Shown: positions 6,521 to 6,795 of the stretch, piece by piece
Layout of the letters: each line of letters starts with the position of its first letter
Numbering within the stretch: position 1 is the first letter of the stretch
DNA from: an uncultured Hyphomicrobiales bacterium
GTDB lineage: Bacteria; Pseudomonadota; Alphaproteobacteria; Rhizobiales; Beijerinckiaceae
Reading direction: 5' to 3'
DNA length: 6,795 nucleotides
Assembly: GCA_903903935.1 (NCBI GenBank)
Contig: CAIVAX010000368.1
Span: 1-6,795, forward strand
Notes under the pieces: generated by a model
The model's input: the letters and a program-made list of their open reading frames with translations, nothing else
Databases searched by the model: none
Told to the model about the DNA's origin: nothing
Position numbers and translations under genes: made by a program

Positions 6521-6638
6521 GTGCGCCTGAGTGCTGAGAAGGGACAGGTTCCCATAAGCTATCTGGATGAGATGAGAAAGGTGGATCTGTCATTGGCCGC
6601 TTCGAGGAGCGGGCAGGGCCTTACATCGGCGCTCAATT

Positions 6639-6743
6639 TGTCAGTTTATAAGTGACATTTATCTCTTGTCAGTTAGGCATGTCGAGAGATTCGCTTTGTA
6701 TAGTTGCGTTGTCGAGAGGCGTGCAGTCGAGTGACAACTGACA
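6639..6743 (+). repeat. Phased TGTCA / GTCGAG repeat array, transposon-end-like
   Basis: TTGTCAGTT occurs at 6638-6646 and 6666-6674, with GTGACA at 6652-6657 between them, so TGTCAG/TGACA/TGTCAG start at 6639, 6653 and 6667 (14-bp steps). TGTCGAGAG then occurs at 6680-6688 and 6710-6718, and GTCGAG again at 6726-6731 (30- and 15-bp steps). GTGACA recurs at 6731-6736, and AACTGACA, the reverse complement of TGTCAGTT, at 6736-6743. Multiple short transposase sites starting with TGTCA or TGT are typical of ends of Tn7, Tn552, Tn5053 and Mu-like elements. No transposase lies in the window, so the mobile-element reading is inference; a regulator-binding array is the alternative. Confidence 0.45.
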
Positions 6744-6772
6744 GAATTGCTCTCAGCCGTGCAGCCAATTCT

Positions 6773-6788
6773 AAAATCAATTGATTTT
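6773..6788. repeat. 16-bp perfect palindrome at the right edge
   Basis: AAAATCAATTGATTTT is a perfect dyad with no spacer. It may be an operator for a dimeric regulator or part of a gene start cut off by the window edge. Nothing to its right can be seen, so its target gene is unknown. Confidence 0.5.
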
Positions 6789-6795
6789 GAGTGCC

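Noticed and set aside
6597..6612. Small hairpin CCGCT/AGCGG upstream of the ABC-F gene
   Set aside because: The five-base stem has no U-run and no clear regulatory context, so it is too weak to call.
6680..6742. A 20-codon ATG frame (MSRDSLCIVALSRG...) on the plus strand
   Set aside because: It overlaps the repeat array, has no ribosome site and shows no similarity I recognise.
6639..6743. The repeat array as a CRISPR array
   Set aside because: Repeats are 6-9 bp with 13-30-bp steps, not 24-40-bp repeats with similar-sized spacers, and no cas gene is present.
6676..6795. Minus-strand frames open to the right edge
   Set aside because: At least two different frames stay open for about 40 codons without a recognisable motif, so I cannot claim the end of a real gene.

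Overview
The window looks like a chromosomal segment of an alphaproteobacterium, most likely Hyphomicrobiales (Rhizobiales-type). The best pointer is the ABC-F ATPase on the right, whose sequence reads like the versions I know from Bradyrhizobium relatives. A TctA/TctC (Bug-family) uptake system also fits such soil or host-associated bacteria. Base composition is uneven. The tct genes and the ABC-F gene are moderately GC-rich (sampled rows about 55-60%), malQ is lower (sampled rows about 45%), and the malQ leader is only about 35% GC. This assignment is inference from protein style, not from a marker gene.

Layout. (1) 1-1944, plus strand: the 3' part of tctA (permease, entering from the left edge), a 105-bp gap with a weak promoter candidate, and a complete tctC (periplasmic binding protein). 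A perfect 13-bp-stem terminator closes this block. (2) 1940-2181, minus strand: a fragment of a TrhO/UPF0176-type tRNA-uridine hydroxylase gene. It keeps a near-consensus promoter but stops after about half of the N-terminal domain, directly in the terminator. (3) 2182-2594: AT-rich non-coding DNA with inverted repeats, ahead of (4) malQ, 2595-4115, plus strand, a complete 4-alpha-glucanotransferase. (5) 4116-4339: a short intergenic stretch with several copies of GGCAAAAYAG. (6) An ankyrin-repeat gene and (7) a complete ABC-F ATPase gene, both on the minus strand and 63 bp apart, possibly one transcript. (8) 6521-6795: non-coding DNA upstream of the ABC-F gene, with a phased set of TGTCA/GTCGAG repeats and a 16-bp perfect palindrome at the right edge.

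How the parts relate. TctA and TctC belong to one secondary uptake system (TctC captures a carboxylate in the periplasm, TctA transports it with a small partner TctB not seen here). malQ, the ankyrin gene and the ABC-F gene show no pathway link to each other. The mosaic of a decayed gene fragment, a composition shift, inverted repeats hugging the ankyrin gene and transposon-end-like repeats suggests a remodelled region. I do not see a complete new defence or metabolic system. The best leads are the repeat array at 6639-6743, the GGCAAAAYAG family around the ankyrin gene, and the promoter-bearing trhO fragment.
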